This document shows, in pieces, positions 14,959 to 16,070 of a DNA stretch of 16,070 nucleotides. The notes beneath the pieces were generated by a model, which ran no database searches, was not told the origin of the DNA, and worked only from the letters and a program-made list of their open reading frames with translations. A program made the translations under genes and the position numbers. Location: NCBI RefSeq assembly GCF_000718015.1, contig NZ_JODY01000062.1:1-16070 (forward strand), in the 5' to 3' direction. Numbering within the stretch: position 1 is the stretch's first letter; every line of letters begins with the position of its first letter. Source of the stretch: Streptomyces catenulae (lineage in GTDB: Bacteria > Actinomycetota > Actinomycetes > Streptomycetales > Streptomycetaceae).

Positions 14959-15054
14959 CCACCTGCTGTCGACGGCAACCGGCGACCGCCGGTTCCCGGG
15001 CCCAGCCTCCCAAGGGCGCCCACCCGCGCCACGTCGCCCCCCTCCCCACTGCAC

Positions 15055-15071
15055 TACTCTCGGCGCACATG
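15055..15071 (+). promoter_or_regulatory. TACTCT box 8 nt before ATG: possible leaderless start
   Basis: TACTCT (15055-15060) is followed by 8 nt and the glycosylase ATG at 15069, with no visible Shine-Dalgarno. It would give a leaderless or nearly leaderless transcript. Confidence 0.4.
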
Positions 15072-15719
15072 ACCGACGTACCGGAACGTATGCCGCTCAC
15101 CCACGCCTTCTTCGACCGTCCCGTCCTGGAGGTCGCCCCCGATCTCCTCGGCCGCACCCTCGTGCGCACCACCCCGGACGGCCCGATCGAACTGCGCCTC
15201 ACCGAGGTGGAGGCATACGCCGGTGAGCGCGACCCCGGCTCCCACGCGTACCGGGGCCGCACCCCGCGCAACGCCTCGATGTTCGGCCCGCCCGGCCACG
15301 CGTACGTCTATTTCATCTACGGCATGTGGTTCAGCCTCAATTTCGTCTGCGGCCCGGAGCACCACGCCAGCGGAGTCCTGGTACGCGCCGGGGAGGTCCT
15401 CACCGGCACGGAACTGGCACGGGCCCGCCGCCCCAAGGCCCGCCGCCCCCACGAGCTGGCCCAGGGCCCCGCCCGCCTCGCCACCGCCCTCGACATCGAC
15501 CGCACCCTCGACGGCACCGACCTCTGCACCGGCCCCGGCGCACCCCTCTCCGTCCTCCACGGCCGCCCACCCGCCCCCGAGCAGGTACGGAACGGCCCCC
15601 GTACCGGCGTGGGCGGCGACGGCGCGGCCCATCCGTGGCGCTACTGGATCGAGGGCGAGCCGACGGTGAGCCGCTACCGCCCGCACGTACCGCGCCGCCG
15701 CACCGCCGGGGCCACCTGA
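15069..15719 (+). CDS. 3-methyladenine DNA glycosylase (AAG/MPG family)
   Basis: The 216-residue protein is of the alkyladenine glycosylase (AAG) family, which removes alkylated and deaminated purines to start base-excision repair. Key residues are present: Glu48 in VEAY (equivalent to catalytic Glu125 of human AAG), Tyr50, His59, the [14 protein letters not shown] segment (63-76), and YVYFIYG with Tyr84 at the intercalating-tyrosine position, then VLVRAGE. Length is normal for the bacterial form. The ATG at 15069 lacks a clear ribosome site, but a TACTCT box 8 nt upstream suggests a leaderless transcript; an internal ATG (MPLTHAFF) seven codons in is the alternative. It is divergent from Spo0M. 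The rRNA leader follows on the same strand, with no obvious terminator between. Confidence 0.95.
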   Translation: MTDVPERMPLTHAFFDRPVLEVAPDLLGRTLVRTTPDGPIELRLTEVEAYAGERDPGSHAYRGRTPRNASMFGPPGHAYVYFIYGMWFSLNFVCGPEHHASGVLVRAGEVLTGTELARARRPKARRPHELAQGPARLATALDIDRTLDGTDLCTGPGAPLSVLHGRPPAPEQVRNGPRTGVGGDGAAHPWRYWIEGEPTVSRYRPHVPRRRTAGAT

Positions 15720-15735
15720 CCCGCAGGGCAGCTCC

Positions 15736-15764
15736 TTGACTCGAGGAACCGGAACGTCTAACGT
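15736..15764 (+). promoter_or_regulatory. Strong promoter TTGACT-17-TAACGT
   Basis: TTGACT (15736-15741) and TAACGT (15759-15764) are separated by exactly 17 nt, the best sigma-70-like match in the window. It lies just after the glycosylase stop and reads toward the inferred rRNA operon, so it is probably its most upstream promoter. Confidence 0.75.
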
Positions 15765-15829
15765 GGCCCGAGCCGCTGGAGATGGGCAGCGCTATCTGCG
15801 CAGCCGGACGGTGGCACCACCACTACTCA

Positions 15830-15890
15830 AGCTCGATTCCCCAAACGGGGTCACTTTCGCGTTGCCGATTTTCGACCGCGTAGCTCGATT
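15830..15890 (+). repeat. Direct repeat AGCTCGATT, 52 bp apart
   Basis: AGCTCGATT occurs at 15830-15838 and 15882-15890 within the rrn upstream region. A CCCC-AAAC-GGGG hairpin (15839-15850) follows the first copy directly. The repeats may reflect duplicated promoter modules. Confidence 0.45.
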
Positions 15891-15918
15891 ATGGGTTATC
15901 CGGGAATTCCGCTAAAGT
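15889..15918 (+). promoter_or_regulatory. Second rrn promoter candidate, -10 TAAAGT
   Basis: TAAAGT (15913-15918) with TTATGG 18 nt upstream (15889-15894) gives a weaker promoter pair. The -10 matches the TANNNT pattern; the -35 is poor. Confidence 0.45.
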
Positions 15919-15984
15919 AGTGACCACGCCAAGGCGCCGCAAACGAAAGTAAGCAGCCCAAGGCAAACCCATCCGACGGGTAAT

Positions 15985-16048
15985 CGGAAACGAATTCGGA
16001 CCGGAAACGGCGAGAAACGGATCTGATAGAGTCGGAAAGGCCGGAAAG
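15985..16048 (+). repeat. Cluster of CGGAAA-type repeats in the rrn leader
   Basis: CGGAAA recurs at 15985, 16002, 16033 and 16042, with a GAAACGG variant at 16014. They flank the TAGAGT -10. Similar purine-rich repeats occur in streptomycete rrn leaders; a role in activation or early processing is inference. Confidence 0.5.
16020..16032 (+). promoter_or_regulatory. rrn promoter -10 TAGAGT with TGA extension
   Basis: TAGAGT (16027-16032) preceded by TCTGA is a hallmark I associate with Streptomyces rrn promoters. No TTGACA-like -35 lies 17-18 nt upstream; the region there is CGGAAACG. Confidence 0.55.
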
Positions 16049-16070
16049 CGAAAGCAAGAAGGCCAACCCC

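Larger units (their letters stand above)
15720..16070 (+). promoter_or_regulatory. Upstream region and leader of an rRNA operon (16S not reached)
   Basis: These 351 bp have no ORF and are less GC-rich than the neighbouring genes. The end resembles Streptomyces rrn leaders: a GATCTGATAGAGTCGGAAA stretch at 16020-16038 and repeated CGGAAA motifs. At least two further promoter-like pairs lie upstream. Streptomyces rrn operons are known to use four tandem promoters (for example rrnD of S. coelicolor). I infer that a 16S gene starts within a few hundred bases past the edge. The antitermination and processing boxes that normally precede 16S are not yet reached. Confidence 0.72.

Noticed and set aside
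15821..15850. tRNA-like T-arm (CTCGATTCCCC) upstream of the rRNA leader
   Set aside because: No acceptor, D or anticodon stem can be formed around it; it is probably part of the promoter region and a small hairpin.

Overview
The window looks like a stretch of Streptomyces (or close actinomycete) chromosome core. The sequence is very GC-rich with strong third-position GC bias, GTG starts are common, and the gene set is typical of the genus: a two-ACT SerB, an Rv1747-like ABC exporter with two FHA domains, GAF/HisKA_3 kinase signalling, Spo0M, and an rRNA leader at the right edge. I see no phage, transposon, CRISPR or plasmid feature. The genes look vertically inherited and tightly packed.

Layout, left to right. 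serB (minus) is separated by a 435-bp gap from a plus-strand FHA-FHA-ABC-ABC2 exporter. The exporter converges, through a perfect 20-bp hairpin terminator, on a minus-strand secreted lysozyme-like (SLT) protein. Upstream of that lies a minus-strand flavin reductase that closely resembles iodotyrosine deiodinase and has its own terminator. Divergent from it is a two-component pair: a GAF/HisKA_3 kinase overlapping a NarL/LuxR-type regulator by 8 nt. The regulator converges on a conserved protein of unknown function (minus), which is divergent from an orphan ABC ATPase. Next on the plus strand are an NfeD-like protein, an SPFH/slipin protein (a known partner family of NfeD), a strong terminator and a TauE/SafE permease. 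Facing them on the minus strand are an HNH endonuclease, a 453-bp gap, a PEBP/YbhB-family protein and Spo0M. Divergent from Spo0M is a 3-methyladenine DNA glycosylase (plus). The last 350 bp appear to be the multi-promoter leader of an rRNA operon whose 16S gene lies beyond the window.

Functional themes. Several products act at the envelope: the FHA-regulated exporter, SLT hydrolase, NfeD/SPFH membrane scaffold and TauE permease. Others serve signalling (GAF kinase/regulator), DNA metabolism (HNH, alkyl-base glycosylase), serine synthesis and sporulation control. Apart from the kinase/regulator pair, NfeD/SPFH, and probably Spo0M/PEBP, the genes look like neighbours rather than one pathway.

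No clearly new multi-gene system is visible. The points most worth following are: a bacterial iodotyrosine-deiodinase homologue keeping all three substrate-lid residues; a GAF kinase with a His-Pro-x-Met motif where DosS has its haem ligand (my recollection of that alignment); an Rv1747-like exporter whose inter-FHA linker lacks threonine; an unusual number of TANNNT boxes 6-9 nt before start codons, suggesting leaderless or near-leaderless transcripts; and several small non-coding repeats. Start choices were made by eye from Shine-Dalgarno position, domain boundaries and codon pattern.
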